64,000 nt of DNA from Halobacteriovoraceae bacterium (GCA_002711995.1 PASN01000010.1:132485-196484); one strand, 5' to 3'; positions 8,278 through 18,317 are shown, numbered from the stretch's first letter. Program-made: numbers and translations. The notes: generated by a model not told the origin, from the sequence alone.

Positions 8278-10626
8278 TTAGCTTCCGCAGCTTATACATT
8301 CGTCTTTATTCTCCAAAGAACAAATCATCTGCTCAGTCATCTCTTCTTTACTGGCCTGATTGCTCTTGTCACGAATGGTGAACTTAATTGCATCGGCGGC
8401 AGCTTTGGTTCTAAGGTAATACATACCCGTTTTAAGGCCAAGCTTCCAAGCGTAGAAGTGCATAGAGTTAAGTTTGCCCATATTAACATCGGTCATATGG
8501 ATATTTAATGACTGAGACTGGTCAACAAACGCTCCCCTGTCCGCGGCCATTTCCAATATGGATTTCTGCTTAATCTCCCAGGAAGTCCTATAAAGATCTT
8601 TTAAGTCTTGTGGAATTTGCTCAATATTTTGGATTGATCCATTATGTTGAATGATCAAGTCCTTCATTGTCTCATTCCAAAGGTCCAGCTTTATAAGGTC
8701 TTTTACAAGATACTTATTAACCATAGTGAATTCACCGGAAAGAGTTCTTCTAGTGTAGATGTTTGAAGTAAATGGCTCAATGCATTCATTGTTTCCAAGA
8801 ATCTGGGAAGTTGATGCTGTAGGCATAGGAGCAACCAACAATGAGTTTCTCACGCCATCTTTCATGATCTTTTTTCTCAACCCTTCCCAATCCCATCTAT
8901 TGCCAGGTTTTACATTCCACATATCAAACTGAAATTCTACCTTTGATATAGGTGAGCCTTCATAGCTTTCATATGGTCCATCTTTCAAGGCAACCTCGTG
9001 AGATGCTGTAAGAGCCGCAAAGTAGATAGTTTCAAAGATGTCACGATTAAGCCTTTTTGCCTGTTCTGAATCAAATGGAACTTTTAACTTCGCAAAAGGG
9101 TCTGCAAGGCCTTGAACGCCAATACCAATCGGCCTATTTTTGAGATTTGAGTACCTCGCCTCCGGCACCGGGTAGTAGTTCAGATCAATAATTTTATTGA
9201 GGTTTTTGGTGATCGTTTTTGTGATCTCAAAAAGCTTGTCAAAATCATAACCTTCCTCAGTAACAAACTTCCCAAGGGAAATTGAAGCAAGGTTGCACAC
9301 TGCGATTTCATTTTCATCAGTGTATTGAATGATTTCAGTACAAAGGTTGCTTGATTTAATTGTTCCAAGGTTTTTTTGGTTCGACTTGGCGTTTGCAGCA
9401 TCCTTATAGAGCATAAAAGGAGATCCAGTCTCCACTTGAGACTCAAGGATTGAGAACCAAAGCTTTCTCGCACTCACTTTTTGCTTTGCTCGTCCCTCTT
9501 TTTCATATCTTGTGTAAAGCTCATTAAACTCTTTGCCGTGGCACTCATGAAGATTTGGGGCCTCATGTGGACAGAACAATGACCATTCAGCGTCTTGTTC
9601 CACTCTTTCCATGAATAAGTCATTTACCCAAAGCGCGTAAAATAGATCTCTTGCTCTTAGCTCTTCTTTACCGTGGTTCTTTTTAAGTTCCAAGAAGTCA
9701 AAGATATCCGCATGCCACGGTTCAAGATAAATGGCAAAAGCTCCCTTTCTTTTTCCACCACCCTGGTCAACATATCTTGCAGTGTCATTGAAAACTCTAA
9801 GCATTGGAACGATGCCGTTGGACTCGCCATTCGTGCCCTTAATGAATGTTCCTTTTGCGCGGATATTGTGAGCGCTCAGTCCAATACCGCCAGCTGACTG
9901 ACTAATCAACGCGCACTGCTTAAGAGTGTCGTAAATTCCTTCAATTGAGTCATTTTTCATTGTTAGAAGAAAGCATGAAGACATCTGAGGCTTAAGTGTT
10001 CCAGCGTTAAACAGTGTCGGAGAAGCGTGGGTAAACCACTTTTGACTCATAAGGTGATAGGTCTCCATAGCAGCGTCGATGTCTTGCTCATGGATGCCCA
10101 GCGCAACCCTCATAAGCATATGCTGAGGTCTTTCAACAATCTTGCCATTTACTTTTAATAGATACGACCTTTCAAGAGTTTTAAAGCCAAAGTAGTCATA
10201 TTCAAAGTCTCTTGAATAAGCTATTTCCGTCTCAATCCTTTCCTTATGTTTTTTAGCGTTTTCATAAAGGGTGTCAGATATTAAAGCTGTTTGCTCGCCG
10301 GTTTTTGGATCAACATGGTTGTAAAGAAGTCCCATAGTCTCCAAAAAAGAATCTTTTGTATTTCTATGCAAATTACTCATGGAGATTCTTGCGGCAAGAG
10401 TTGAGTAGTCTGGGTGAATGGATGTCATGTAGGCCGCAACCTCTGCTGACAAGTTGTCCAGCTCAACAGTTGAGATGCCGTCAAAGATTCCTTGAATTGT
10501 TCTTTTTGAAACTTCAACCGCGTCCACATGAGCAATATTCAAACCGTATGTTAGCTTTTGAATACGGTGGGTGATTTTATCAAACTGAACGCTTTCTTTT
10601 TTTCCTGATCTTGTAGTTACAAACAT
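8278..10626 (-). CDS. nrdA: Class Ia ribonucleoside-diphosphate reductase, alpha subunit
   Basis: NrdA reduces ribonucleoside diphosphates to deoxyribonucleotides using a thiyl radical delivered by NrdB. The 782-residue protein has an N-terminal ATP-cone (about 1-90), which allows allosteric activity control, and the catalytic barrel. Visible motifs include [17 protein letters not shown] with the first redox Cys, NLCTEIIQY with the radical Cys, [11 protein letters not shown] with the second redox Cys, and [15 protein letters not shown]. The C-terminal tail ends CISCGS, the CxxC pair that passes electrons from thioredoxin or glutaredoxin. It reads like the eukaryote-type subgroup. It follows nrdB by 15 bases in the same operon, an order opposite to that of many bacteria. 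Confidence 0.96.
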   Translation of the reverse strand: MFVTTRSGKKESVQFDKITHRIQKLTYGLNIAHVDAVEVSKRTIQGIFDGISTVELDNLSAEVAAYMTSIHPDYSTLAARISMSNLHRNTKDSFLETMGLLYNHVDPKTGEQTALISDTLYENAKKHKERIETEIAYSRDFEYDYFGFKTLERSYLLKVNGKIVERPQHMLMRVALGIHEQDIDAAMETYHLMSQKWFTHASPTLFNAGTLKPQMSSCFLLTMKNDSIEGIYDTLKQCALISQSAGGIGLSAHNIRAKGTFIKGTNGESNGIVPMLRVFNDTARYVDQGGGKRKGAFAIYLEPWHADIFDFLELKKNHGKEELRARDLFYALWVNDLFMERVEQDAEWSLFCPHEAPNLHECHGKEFNELYTRYEKEGRAKQKVSARKLWFSILESQVETGSPFMLYKDAANAKSNQKNLGTIKSSNLCTEIIQYTDENEIAVCNLASISLGKFVTEEGYDFDKLFEITKTITKNLNKIIDLNYYPVPEARYSNLKNRPIGIGVQGLADPFAKLKVPFDSEQAKRLNRDIFETIYFAALTASHEVALKDGPYESYEGSPISKVEFQFDMWNVKPGNRWDWEGLRKKIMKDGVRNSLLVAPMPTASTSQILGNNECIEPFTSNIYTRRTLSGEFTMVNKYLVKDLIKLDLWNETMKDLIIQHNGSIQNIEQIPQDLKDLYRTSWEIKQKSILEMAADRGAFVDQSQSLNIHMTDVNMGKLNSMHFYAWKLGLKTGMYYLRTKAAADAIKFTIRDKSNQASKEEMTEQMICSLENKDECISCGS

Positions 10627-10641
10627 TGTTTACCTCTTTCC

Positions 10642-11616
10642 TTAGAAGTCAAAATTAGTATCAAACTCAAAGCTGTTGTCTTGAAGTGAACTCATGACGC
10701 CGGCCTTTTGATATTCGCTAACACGCTTTTCAAAAAAGTTTGTTTTACCTTGAAGAGAGATTAGCTCCATCCAATCAAAAGGATTGGTGGCGTTGTAGTA
10801 GGCCTCGTACCCAAGTTCTAGCAACAGTCGATCCGCAACAAACTCAATGTACTGACACATCAAGTCCGCATTTATCCCGATTAAGGATACTGGGAGCGCC
10901 TCGGATATAAATTTCTGCTCCAACGCCACCGCCTCAGTGATAAGTTCGTAAACTTTCTCTTTTGCTGGTTTGTTTTGAATATGTTTGTAAAGAAGACATG
11001 CAAAGTCTGTGTGAAGTCCTTCATCACGACTAATCAATTCATTAGAAAAGGTAAGCCCTGGCATTAGTCCACGCTTTTTAAGCCAAAAGATAGAGCAGAA
11101 GCTTCCGGAGAAGAAGATACCCTCTACGGCAGCAAATGCAAGCAGTCTTAAAGCGAAGTCATCTCCACTTTCGATCCACTTTAAGGCCCAATCAGCTTTT
11201 TCAGCAATGCATGGAACATTTTCTATCGCTCTGAAAAGATAGTCTTTCTCTTTGTTGTCTTGGATGTAAGTGTCAATCAAAAGGCCATATGTTTCAGCAT
11301 GAATGTTTTCCATAGCGATCTGGAATCCATAAAAACATCTTGCTTCAGGCACTTGTAGATCATTGTAAAATCTTAATGCAAGGTTCTCATTAACGATGCC
11401 ATCACTTGCGCTAAAGAATGCAAGAACATGCTTGATGAAGTGCTTTTCATCATCGTTTAACTTTTTCCAGTCTTCAAGGTCTTGATATAAATCGATCTCC
11501 TCAGCGGTCCAAAAGGACGCCATGGACTTTTTGTACATTTCCCAAATGTCATCGTATTGAATAGGCAATAAAACAAAACGGTCGTTGGACTCCTCCAACA
11601 AAGGCTCTTTCTTCAT
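10642..11616 (-). CDS. nrdB: Class Ia ribonucleotide reductase, beta (radical) subunit
   Basis: NrdB carries the di-iron/tyrosyl radical cofactor. Metal-ligand regions are visible: LEDWKKL (Asp), VNENLALRF (Glu), [16 protein letters not shown] (Glu, His and the radical Tyr), [13 protein letters not shown] (Glu) and RDEGLHTDF (Glu, His). These segments closely follow eukaryote-like R2 proteins. I start at ATG 11616 because AGAGAGGAGAG lies directly upstream; the ATG at 11634 precedes that site and has no good ribosome binding site of its own. It is the first gene of nrdB-nrdA and lies about 85 bases downstream of a cobalamin-riboswitch-like leader. Confidence 0.96.
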   Translation of the reverse strand: MKKEPLLEESNDRFVLLPIQYDDIWEMYKKSMASFWTAEEIDLYQDLEDWKKLNDDEKHFIKHVLAFFSASDGIVNENLALRFYNDLQVPEARCFYGFQIAMENIHAETYGLLIDTYIQDNKEKDYLFRAIENVPCIAEKADWALKWIESGDDFALRLLAFAAVEGIFFSGSFCSIFWLKKRGLMPGLTFSNELISRDEGLHTDFACLLYKHIQNKPAKEKVYELITEAVALEQKFISEALPVSLIGINADLMCQYIEFVADRLLLELGYEAYYNATNPFDWMELISLQGKTNFFEKRVSEYQKAGVMSSLQDNSFEFDTNFDF

Positions 11617-11699
11617 GAAACTCTCCTCTCTCATGGTGTGTGTGTATGATTACGGGGTTTACTTATAAAATGTGCTGATTTTTAATTTTTGCGCTGAAA

Positions 11700-11812
11700 C
11701 ATAAAAGTCACTCTCCTCGGTGTTTGTGATGACTTCGTAATCAGGATCTGACTTTACAGTTGCGGGACAGTGCTGGAATTTCACCTAGCTTCACTAACTA
11801 CGAACACTTTGT
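11700..11812 (-). promoter_or_regulatory. Candidate cobalamin riboswitch upstream of nrdBA
   Basis: Read on the minus strand, this leader contains the most conserved part of the cobalamin riboswitch core: GGTGAAATTCC at 11785-11775, then CTGTCCCGCAACTGTAA at 11770-11754, directly followed by AGTCAGATCCTG (11753-11742), which resembles a shortened B12 box. GCTAGG and CCAGC frame the first element as a helix. Outer pairing is possible between TTCGTA (11804-11799) and TACGAA (11739-11734). The arms that normally separate the core from the B12 box are missing, so this is a compact or divergent member. A competing hairpin (AAGTCATCAC with GTGACTT) follows and could be the expression platform. Cobalamin riboswitches upstream of class Ia nrd operons are known in Streptomyces. 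Confidence 0.78.
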
Positions 11813-11907
11813 ATAAGCTTTATATAATTAATCCGATAATTCAACGAAAATATTTTTAAAGGCCGTGACTGAGCGCTTCTAGAGAAATTATGCTATAAAC
11901 AAAAGTT

Positions 11908-12492
11908 ATGAATATTAAATACTTACAAGCTATTGTTTTTGATCTTGACGGAACCTTAGTCGACTCAAGATTGGACTTTGATAAAATGCGCTCCGACTTA
12001 GGCTTTCCTCCCGGTGTTCCAATATTGGAACACCTCTCACTGCAAAAAGATGAGAACTACAAAAAGGAATGTCACAAAATAATCTTTGAACATGAAGAGA
12101 GAGGGGTTGATGTGGCAACCCTTATGCCAGGTGTGCCCAAACTGCTTCAGGCCATAAAATCAAAAGGTCTTAAAACAGGGCTATTAACGAGAAACAATTC
12201 TCATGTGACCAAGCTTACTCTGGAGAAGTTTAAGCTTAGCTTTGACATGGTTTTTTCTAGAGAAGATTGCAAACCTAAGCCACACCCTGAAGGACTTTTA
12301 CTCATGGCCAAGAGTTGGAAGGTAAAAACTGAGAACATGCTCTATATTGGTGACTTTCAATTTGACTTGGAGACTGCCAAAAATGCGAATGCAAAATCAT
12401 GCTTATATCTAAACTCATATAATCATGGTTTAAAAGCTAAGGCAGACTACGTTTTGGAATCTTATGAGGCGCTCATTAGAAACCTCTCCTAA
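11908..12492 (+). CDS. HAD-superfamily hydrolase (phosphoglycolate phosphatase-like)
   Basis: This 194-residue HAD phosphatase has all four motifs: FDLDGTLVDS (nucleophile Asp and acid/base Asp), LLTRNN (Thr), CKPKPHPEGL (Lys) and YIGDFQFDLETAKN (acidic pair). The cap between motifs I and II is helical and about 60 residues long, as in phosphoglycolate phosphatase and related enzymes. The substrate cannot be read from sequence. It is divergent from nrdB; its promoter must lie within or beyond the riboswitch region on the opposite strand. Its 3' end overlaps the C-terminal remnant of glutamate dehydrogenase on the other strand. Confidence 0.85.
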   Translation: MNIKYLQAIVFDLDGTLVDSRLDFDKMRSDLGFPPGVPILEHLSLQKDENYKKECHKIIFEHEERGVDVATLMPGVPKLLQAIKSKGLKTGLLTRNNSHVTKLTLEKFKLSFDMVFSREDCKPKPHPEGLLLMAKSWKVKTENMLYIGDFQFDLETAKNANAKSCLYLNSYNHGLKAKADYVLESYEALIRNLS

Positions 12493-12616
12493 TAAGAGTT
12501 TCTCTCACTCTATTCACAGCAATTGTGTAGGCCGCTTCCCTATAGCCATGTGTTAGCTTCTTATTCTCTTTAACTTGGCATACTTCATTCCAAGCATCTT
12601 TCAGCACTCTTTCAAA
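12476..12616 (-). other. In-frame continuation of glutamate dehydrogenase beyond the TAG
   Basis: Directly after the TAG at 12619-12617 the same frame reads FERVLKDAWNEV, then VKENKKLTHGYREAAY and IAVNRVRETL, ending at TAA 12478-12476. The spacing and pattern match the C-terminal helices of glutamate dehydrogenases, including the conserved AAY-x-x-AV-x-RV motif. The extension would overlap the end of the convergent HAD gene by 17 bases, as other convergent neighbours in this window do. Confidence 0.85.
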
Positions 12617-13717
12617 CTATCTTTCCACTTTTTCATCTTTCCAAGGATACCTTTGAGCGTTTTGTGACCACTCAAAAAATGACACTGTCACACCGCCAGC
12701 GTTGGCCAACAAGTCAGGGATAAGTTTTACCTTCTTATCAAGAAGTATGTCTTCACCATCTTTTGTTACAGGAAGGTTCGCGCCTTCGACAACGAGTTTG
12801 GCCTGCACCTTGGCAGCATTCTTGGAATTAATCCCTCCTTCAATGGCCGCTGGTATAAGTATGTCGCATGGTGCTTCAAGCAACTCCTTATTCGTAATAT
12901 ATTCACCATCGATGTCCAGATCTTCGAGTGATATCTTTTTAGAAACAGAAAGATCTTCGGCAATTGTTTTCACATCTAGGCCTTTCTCATTGTAGACAGC
13001 TCCTTTCCTATCGCTTATCCCAACAATGTTTGCGCCCATCTTTGAAAGATTAATGGCAGCGCTTTGGCCAACATTTCCAAACCCCTGAATAATTACCCTT
13101 GCCCTTTCTAAATCAATATTTTCTCTAGAGCATGCAAGTCTTGTGAAATAAGCAACCCCCTTGCCAGTTGCTTCTCTTCTTCCAGAAACACCGCCAAGCT
13201 GCTTATTTTTTCCAGTAACCACACCAGGGTGATGGCCATGGTTTTTAGCGTAGGCCTGAAGAATCCACGCCATTTCTTGCTCACCTGTGCCCATGTCTGG
13301 AGCTGGGATGTCAATATTAGGCCCAAGCAACATTCCCACTTTTTCAACGTATCTTTTAGTCAGAGTTTCGAGCTCATGCGTTGAAAGCTCATTTGGATCA
13401 CAGTCAATTCCACCCTTTGCTCCACCAAAGGGTATATTTACGAGTGATGTCTTCCAGGTCATCACAGAGGCAAGGCTCACAAAGTGTTCAAGATCCACAT
13501 CTGGATGAAACCTTAGTCCTCCCTTAAACGGCCCGAGTGCGTCGCTATGTTGAACCCGATACCCTTTGAAGACTTTGATATCGCCATTATCTCTTTTAAG
13601 TGGTATTTCAACTATAACTTCTCTTTGGGATGAGTCTAAAAGCTTGGACATCTCCTCCGAGCAGCCAAGTTTATTCATCACCAATTTAAGAGCTCTTTCG
13701 TGGGTTGATTTTTCCAA
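12617..13717 (-). CDS. Glu/Leu/Phe/Val dehydrogenase, C-terminus cut by in-frame TAG
   Basis: The enzyme interconverts glutamate and 2-oxoglutarate with NAD(P). Conserved elements are present: GPFKGGLRFHP, the catalytic Lys in FGGAKGGID, PAPDMGTGEQEM, the nucleotide-binding IIQGFGNVGQ, and VEGANLPVT. The start is probably TTG 13717, six bases after GGAGG; an upstream extension lacks family similarity. The frame stops at TAG 12619-12617 just after QNAQRYPWKDEKVER, yet the next codons continue the family's C-terminal helix in the same frame to a TAA at 12478-12476. About 46 residues are therefore lost unless the TAG is read through or is a sequence error. The core catalytic and cofactor domains are complete. 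Confidence 0.88.
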   Translation of the reverse strand: MEKSTHERALKLVMNKLGCSEEMSKLLDSSQREVIVEIPLKRDNGDIKVFKGYRVQHSDALGPFKGGLRFHPDVDLEHFVSLASVMTWKTSLVNIPFGGAKGGIDCDPNELSTHELETLTKRYVEKVGMLLGPNIDIPAPDMGTGEQEMAWILQAYAKNHGHHPGVVTGKNKQLGGVSGRREATGKGVAYFTRLACSRENIDLERARVIIQGFGNVGQSAAINLSKMGANIVGISDRKGAVYNEKGLDVKTIAEDLSVSKKISLEDLDIDGEYITNKELLEAPCDILIPAAIEGGINSKNAAKVQAKLVVEGANLPVTKDGEDILLDKKVKLIPDLLANAGGVTVSFFEWSQNAQRYPWKDEKVER

Positions 13718-13850
13718 AAGGATCCTCCATTTAACGTTATAATCATAGCTTAGCAGCATTTTGGCGGCTTTTGAGAGCCGTCTAGGCCAAATCAAACTAA
13801 TTTAGGCCTCTACTTTTAAGTATAGTGTTTAAGTAGCCGAAAAGATTAAG

Positions 13851-15368
13851 GTGAAACTACTCATTGTATTAACGCTAACTCTTTCTTTATGCGCGCACGC
13901 CGACTTTTTTGACGGCATTACAAGCATGTTCACAAAAGACGAAAACGTTTTCACGACCCATGAGGAATACTCTTCAAATTTTTGTTCAAAATACGAGGGT
14001 GATGAAGAGCTCGATTACTATGTTGGCTGTCATGAAAACAAAACCAAACTAACTTTCGACCTAGACAGCGATCTAGATAAAATTAACAGAAGATTGCTTG
14101 AAGAGGAGTTTCAGAGAAATTTAAAGGAAGTAGTCGTGGCCGATCTAAGTCTGGCAAAGTACCGAATGGAAAGATTGAAATACTGCTTAAAGAACCCTGG
14201 CCGAGGAAGCTGTTCCAGCACTCTACAAAAAACCATTGAATCCATTAGAGACAATGTTCCAGCTATGAGAATCGCTATGGCACAGATGGATATGCCCGGG
14301 AAGATCTTTTCACCAACTAAGCCGGAAAGGTTTGATAGAGAACCCGCTCACCCGATCACTGGTCAAAAGATTAAACCTCTCATGGAAGATGAAGCGCTTT
14401 ACCTGCAAGAACACACGGATTATCTAGAAAACAAATTTAGGAATGAGGTAATAGAAGAGAATCCAAAGTTTAAAGATTGCAAGGACAGCAATCCATGTGA
14501 CAAAGAGATGATCATCAACTCCTACATTGTTAAAAAATTTGAACGGGAAAATAAAAAACAAAGAAAGAACTATAACAAGATTCTGGATGGCAACCCACTA
14601 TTAAGTTTCTTGAGTTTTACTGGAGAGGAAAACGACAATGAAATTATTGATGGTTTGATTCCCATTATAGATAGACTCCATGGAAGTCTTCAAAAAAGCT
14701 ACCAAGAAGCCAAGTCAGCACAAGGCGATGATATCAAAAAGCTTTTACTGTACACAAACTCAAGCGAGAAAATCCTAAAGGCCAAGGACTCAAGATTTTA
14801 CTGTGACATCCATCAAGAGTTTATGAATGACTTGGATTTTGATGAGCTTAAAACTGATATTGGTTTGGTGTCAGCTTCAGTAATTGGTGGCGGTCTATGC
14901 GCCCTTACGGCGGGGACTGGTTGTGTTTTGGCCACAGCTGTTGGCACAGAGGGTCTTTCTTACTACGTAGACGCCAAACGCACACAGGCACTGGAGAGGT
15001 CTTTTTATTCAGGACTTGGAGATAGCGAACCATACGCGGAAAAAAAAGAGTCTTTGGATAGAGCTGGAAAGTTGGCCTTATTGAGCTTTGCAACAGAGGG
15101 ACTGACCACAACTAATTTGGTTAAGAGGTCTATGACAAAGAGTACCCTCCGCAGGATTCCCTCAAAGCTTAAAAAATCGAATAAAATCTTCAACCCTGAA
15201 AACGTATATAATTTAGACTTAAGAGATCAGCAAAACCTCGCTGACATATCAGAGATTTTAGTTAAAAGGGAAAAAGCAAGCAATCCAAACACATCAACAG
15301 AGACGATCACTAACAGAGTTAAAGAGAAAATTGATAAGCTCATAAAAGAGTGTCGAGGATCCAAATGA
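13851..15368 (+). CDS. Large exported protein of unknown function
   Basis: This 505-residue protein starts at GTG 13851 with a signal peptide (MKLLIVLTLTLSLCAHA). The N-terminal region is helical and charged with scattered Cys. A Gly/Ala-rich hydrophobic stretch lies near residues 343-370 (SVIGGGLCALTAGTGC), long enough for a membrane-inserting hairpin. The C-terminal third is basic. Its TGA overlaps the ATG of the next exported gene by four bases (ATGA), so the two are translationally coupled. I recognise no domain; a membrane-active or enzyme role in the envelope or outside the cell is only a guess. Confidence 0.65.
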   Translation: MKLLIVLTLTLSLCAHADFFDGITSMFTKDENVFTTHEEYSSNFCSKYEGDEELDYYVGCHENKTKLTFDLDSDLDKINRRLLEEEFQRNLKEVVVADLSLAKYRMERLKYCLKNPGRGSCSSTLQKTIESIRDNVPAMRIAMAQMDMPGKIFSPTKPERFDREPAHPITGQKIKPLMEDEALYLQEHTDYLENKFRNEVIEENPKFKDCKDSNPCDKEMIINSYIVKKFERENKKQRKNYNKILDGNPLLSFLSFTGEENDNEIIDGLIPIIDRLHGSLQKSYQEAKSAQGDDIKKLLLYTNSSEKILKAKDSRFYCDIHQEFMNDLDFDELKTDIGLVSASVIGGGLCALTAGTGCVLATAVGTEGLSYYVDAKRTQALERSFYSGLGDSEPYAEKKESLDRAGKLALLSFATEGLTTTNLVKRSMTKSTLRRIPSKLKKSNKIFNPENVYNLDLRDQQNLADISEILVKREKASNPNTSTETITNRVKEKIDKLIKECRGSK

Positions 15369-16627
15369 AGTTCTTAATTATTAGCTTATTCTTTTCAATG
15401 GCGCATGGAATTGAGTTGGAAAACCTAACCGGTGACGCTCAACAGGAAGCAAGGGCCTCTTACATCTCTCGACAAGATCCAGGAATTCGAATAGCTGTCT
15501 TGGGCATAAAGGAATCAAACTCAGAGTATGGCCCGGGCGAAGTAAACTCTATGATTTCCGACTATGAAAAAAGCATGACTAAGGCCTTGGAGGCGATGGA
15601 TGCAAAGGTCGTGAAAACAGACTTCAAGGGTTACTACTTAACTTGCAACCCTTCACCCAAATGTTTGGAAAAAGCGATGCAAAAACTTAACAGTATATCC
15701 CCTCCCCACCAAGAGAGGGACGTAAAACTTGGAACTTCCCAAGTAATTAGCAATAATTATCGAGAAGGCTATATGAATGCGAGAATACATTCTCACTTTC
15801 CCGATCAAAAGGAAGATATGCACAAGTTCATATCTAAAAAGCTTAAAAGCTCTTTGGTAAAGGCTACAGGACAACAGACTCCAAGCAAAGACCTTCTACA
15901 ATCCGGCGACTTCACCAAGACTTTAGGCGATGAAATAGATAAATTTAGAGCAAATGGGCCTAAAGCTGTTTCTCCACGTTTTAGAGATCTTGTGCTCATG
16001 CTTGATCTTCTGGAAATACCCTACTCCGCATCATCAGATATTGATAAAGAATTAAGCAGCGCCCTTAATGCCAAAGGCCAAAAGAAGTCACTGCACACCG
16101 TAAGCGCTCAGACTGGCGACGACTTGTTTGTGGTGATTAAAAAGGGGGACGAAAACCTTAGGTTAGTCGGAGCTGACGCCAGAGGCCTGGGAAGAGTAAA
16201 TATGCTTACTCGCTTTCAGGAATTTGCAAGTCACATGTTGGATGGCGATGACATCGACAGCATGGATGAGGTCTTTAAACTTTCAGAATCTGCAATTAAA
16301 ATAGCAGACGCCATGATGGAGACCAGCATGAAGAAGTACGAGGAGATTCTCAATAAAGAGCTTAGATTTGCAAGACCTGAGAACCTGGATGAGGCCTTGG
16401 AGAAGGCACACGCCAAATACAATCTCGCACAGAGTGACGACATCAATCTCATGCAAATAAGAGCGGGAGCTCTGGATAAATGCAATAAAAACCAAGCTCA
16501 ACTCATGAACAGAATAGGCGCTCTTCACAAGAGGCTAAAGATGTTGGAGGGAGCAGGAATTGAGAATGCTTATGGCAGCAGCTGCTTAGGTCTTGAATTG
16601 CAACTGCTGCGAAAAGGTTTGAAATAG
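15365..16627 (+). CDS. Exported protein coupled to the preceding gene
   Basis: The start is ATG 15365, overlapping the previous stop codon as ATGA and preceded by GAGGA; a TTG/GTG-type extension from 15350 is unnecessary. The protein has a short signal (MKFLIISLFFSMAHG) and about 405 mature residues. One segment (IRIAVLGIKES) looks like a beta strand followed by a loop; the C-terminal 150 residues are mainly helical with four Cys. No known family is evident. Coupling with the 505-residue neighbour suggests that they act together. It ends two bases before the convergent chemoreceptor gene. Confidence 0.65.
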   Translation: MKFLIISLFFSMAHGIELENLTGDAQQEARASYISRQDPGIRIAVLGIKESNSEYGPGEVNSMISDYEKSMTKALEAMDAKVVKTDFKGYYLTCNPSPKCLEKAMQKLNSISPPHQERDVKLGTSQVISNNYREGYMNARIHSHFPDQKEDMHKFISKKLKSSLVKATGQQTPSKDLLQSGDFTKTLGDEIDKFRANGPKAVSPRFRDLVLMLDLLEIPYSASSDIDKELSSALNAKGQKKSLHTVSAQTGDDLFVVIKKGDENLRLVGADARGLGRVNMLTRFQEFASHMLDGDDIDSMDEVFKLSESAIKIADAMMETSMKKYEEILNKELRFARPENLDEALEKAHAKYNLAQSDDINLMQIRAGALDKCNKNQAQLMNRIGALHKRLKMLEGAGIENAYGSSCLGLELQLLRKGLK

Positions 16628-16629
16628 TC

Positions 16630-18111
16630 CTAGGCCGCTATACTTCCACTTCTGAAATAATCTTCAGCATATTTTGTGTCCACGCCCATAATGTGGGTAA
16701 ATAGCCAGTTTTTAAGAAAGCTTGCAAACCTTGCTCTATCAAGGGATCCTCTATCTAAATCTGCGCCAAAGCTTTCAACAGCTCCAATAAGATTCTCATG
16801 CACCTTTTTGTGGGATGTAAAGGAGCTGTAGTTAAAAGTTTGCATAAACTCTTCTTCATGACGGAAGTGATCCACCGTCACTTGCTTCAAACTGTTATAC
16901 GCTTTTTTCATCTGTTTTGGATCATTAGTGTTCATAGATCTTATTAGACCATTGATACAATCAAGGATGTCCTTATGCTCCCTATCGATATGGTCTATAT
17001 TGATGGCGTACTTATTGTCCCAAGGGATTTCGTCAATATATAGATTATGGCCTGATTTGGTTGTTTCTTTTATCATCTGCACCGATTTGCCTAAATTTTT
17101 AAGCTCTTTAGATAGTTCGCTGGCAAGCCTTGCAGTTTGGCTTACTACCAGCGTGTTTCTTTGCACACCTTCACCAGCATTTGATGTGGCATCAGCAATC
17201 TCCTCCATTGAATTGACCTGTTCCGCAAAGGCCACAGAGACTTCGTGTATCTCTTGATTTATTTTTGAAGTTTCACTGGTCACTCCAAGATAGCTCTCTT
17301 TAAATCGACCTAAGGAACTCTCAGTTTGTTGAACCTGTCTTTCCAAGTTTCTCTCAAGGGCCTTTGCGCCATCCTCCATCTCTTTTATAAGGTTGGATAC
17401 ACTTGTTTTAGTTGTTTCCAAGGTCGATTGAATGGAGTCCGCACTTTTACCACTTAAGTCTGCGAGGTTTCCAATTTCTTCGGCCACAACTGCGAAACCT
17501 CTTCCATGCTCACCCGCCCTTGCGGCCTCAACCGATGCATTGAAAGATAATAGCTTTGTCTGGAAAACAATATCGTTAATGACTTCTGTGCTTTCCACAA
17601 CTTTTTCAAATTGCTCACCCAAAGACAGCAACTGCTTTTTGTTTTCATCAAGAGTGGATACAACTTCTTTATTTGTGCTGAAGCCACTTTTAAGAGAGCT
17701 TTCGAGGCCCTCAACCATTGAAGAGCTCTGCTCAATACTTTTATTAATGGACGCCACGAGATCTTTTATTGAATTGAAGCTTTCATGATTCTGTTGACTT
17801 AGGGTTTTAACTTCATGACAGGATGCCCCTGTTTGGGTCATAGCTGCAGCTTGGGCCGAGCCGGACTCGTCTAATTGGGTGCAGGAGCTGTTGATTTGCT
17901 CTACCGTTCCTTCCAAGTGATCTTTAACTTTTGAAACGTCTTTGTGTAGCTGAAGCAATAGTTTTCTCTGCCTCAATCCTTTTATTCCCAAAGTAACTAA
18001 AATCAGCATAGAGCAGCCGAAGGCCACTCTCATATCATAAAACCCGGCCATACATGGGATGGCCACAGCTAAAGCAAATAAAACACTCTCTGGCCTAAAA
18101 AGTTTTTTCAT
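16630..18111 (-). CDS. Methyl-accepting chemotaxis protein with C-terminal hemerythrin domain
   Basis: The start is placed at ATG 18111, seven bases after AAAGGA; the open frame extends 25 residues upstream without family likeness. Two membrane segments near the N terminus ([13 protein letters not shown] and [14 protein letters not shown]) have almost no periplasmic loop, so sensing is cytoplasmic. The coiled-coil signalling domain contains the hairpin tip region ([20 protein letters not shown]). The last 120 residues are a bacteriohemerythrin: [24 protein letters not shown] and HIMGVDTKY supply His and acidic ligands for a di-iron O2-binding site. The domain order suggests an oxygen- or redox-sensing chemoreceptor. 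Confidence 0.92.
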   Translation of the reverse strand: MKKLFRPESVLFALAVAIPCMAGFYDMRVAFGCSMLILVTLGIKGLRQRKLLLQLHKDVSKVKDHLEGTVEQINSSCTQLDESGSAQAAAMTQTGASCHEVKTLSQQNHESFNSIKDLVASINKSIEQSSSMVEGLESSLKSGFSTNKEVVSTLDENKKQLLSLGEQFEKVVESTEVINDIVFQTKLLSFNASVEAARAGEHGRGFAVVAEEIGNLADLSGKSADSIQSTLETTKTSVSNLIKEMEDGAKALERNLERQVQQTESSLGRFKESYLGVTSETSKINQEIHEVSVAFAEQVNSMEEIADATSNAGEGVQRNTLVVSQTARLASELSKELKNLGKSVQMIKETTKSGHNLYIDEIPWDNKYAINIDHIDREHKDILDCINGLIRSMNTNDPKQMKKAYNSLKQVTVDHFRHEEEFMQTFNYSSFTSHKKVHENLIGAVESFGADLDRGSLDRARFASFLKNWLFTHIMGVDTKYAEDYFRSGSIAA

Positions 18112-18317
18112 ATATTTAGTTCCTTTCTCATAAGTAGTTCTATTCCCTCTTCGAATAAGCTTAAGTAACCTTAAGATAAAAAACACTGATCTAAGTCAGT
18201 TTATTCTGGGAATTTGCACTCCGCTTGCCCTAAGCTACTGATTTTTCTTCACCAAAAAATAATAAAATTTTTAACAAATACCTTTCAAATCAAGTAATTT
18301 GCGCTAGTTTTTGCCGC

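Noticed and set aside
9180-9897. Reading frames on either strand inside nrdA
   Set aside because: They overlap a strongly conserved gene, have no ribosome binding sites and show no family likeness.
11700-11812. NrdR boxes as explanation for the nrdBA leader
   Set aside because: I saw no pair of NrdR-like palindromes with the usual spacing; the conserved core instead matches a cobalamin riboswitch on the minus strand.
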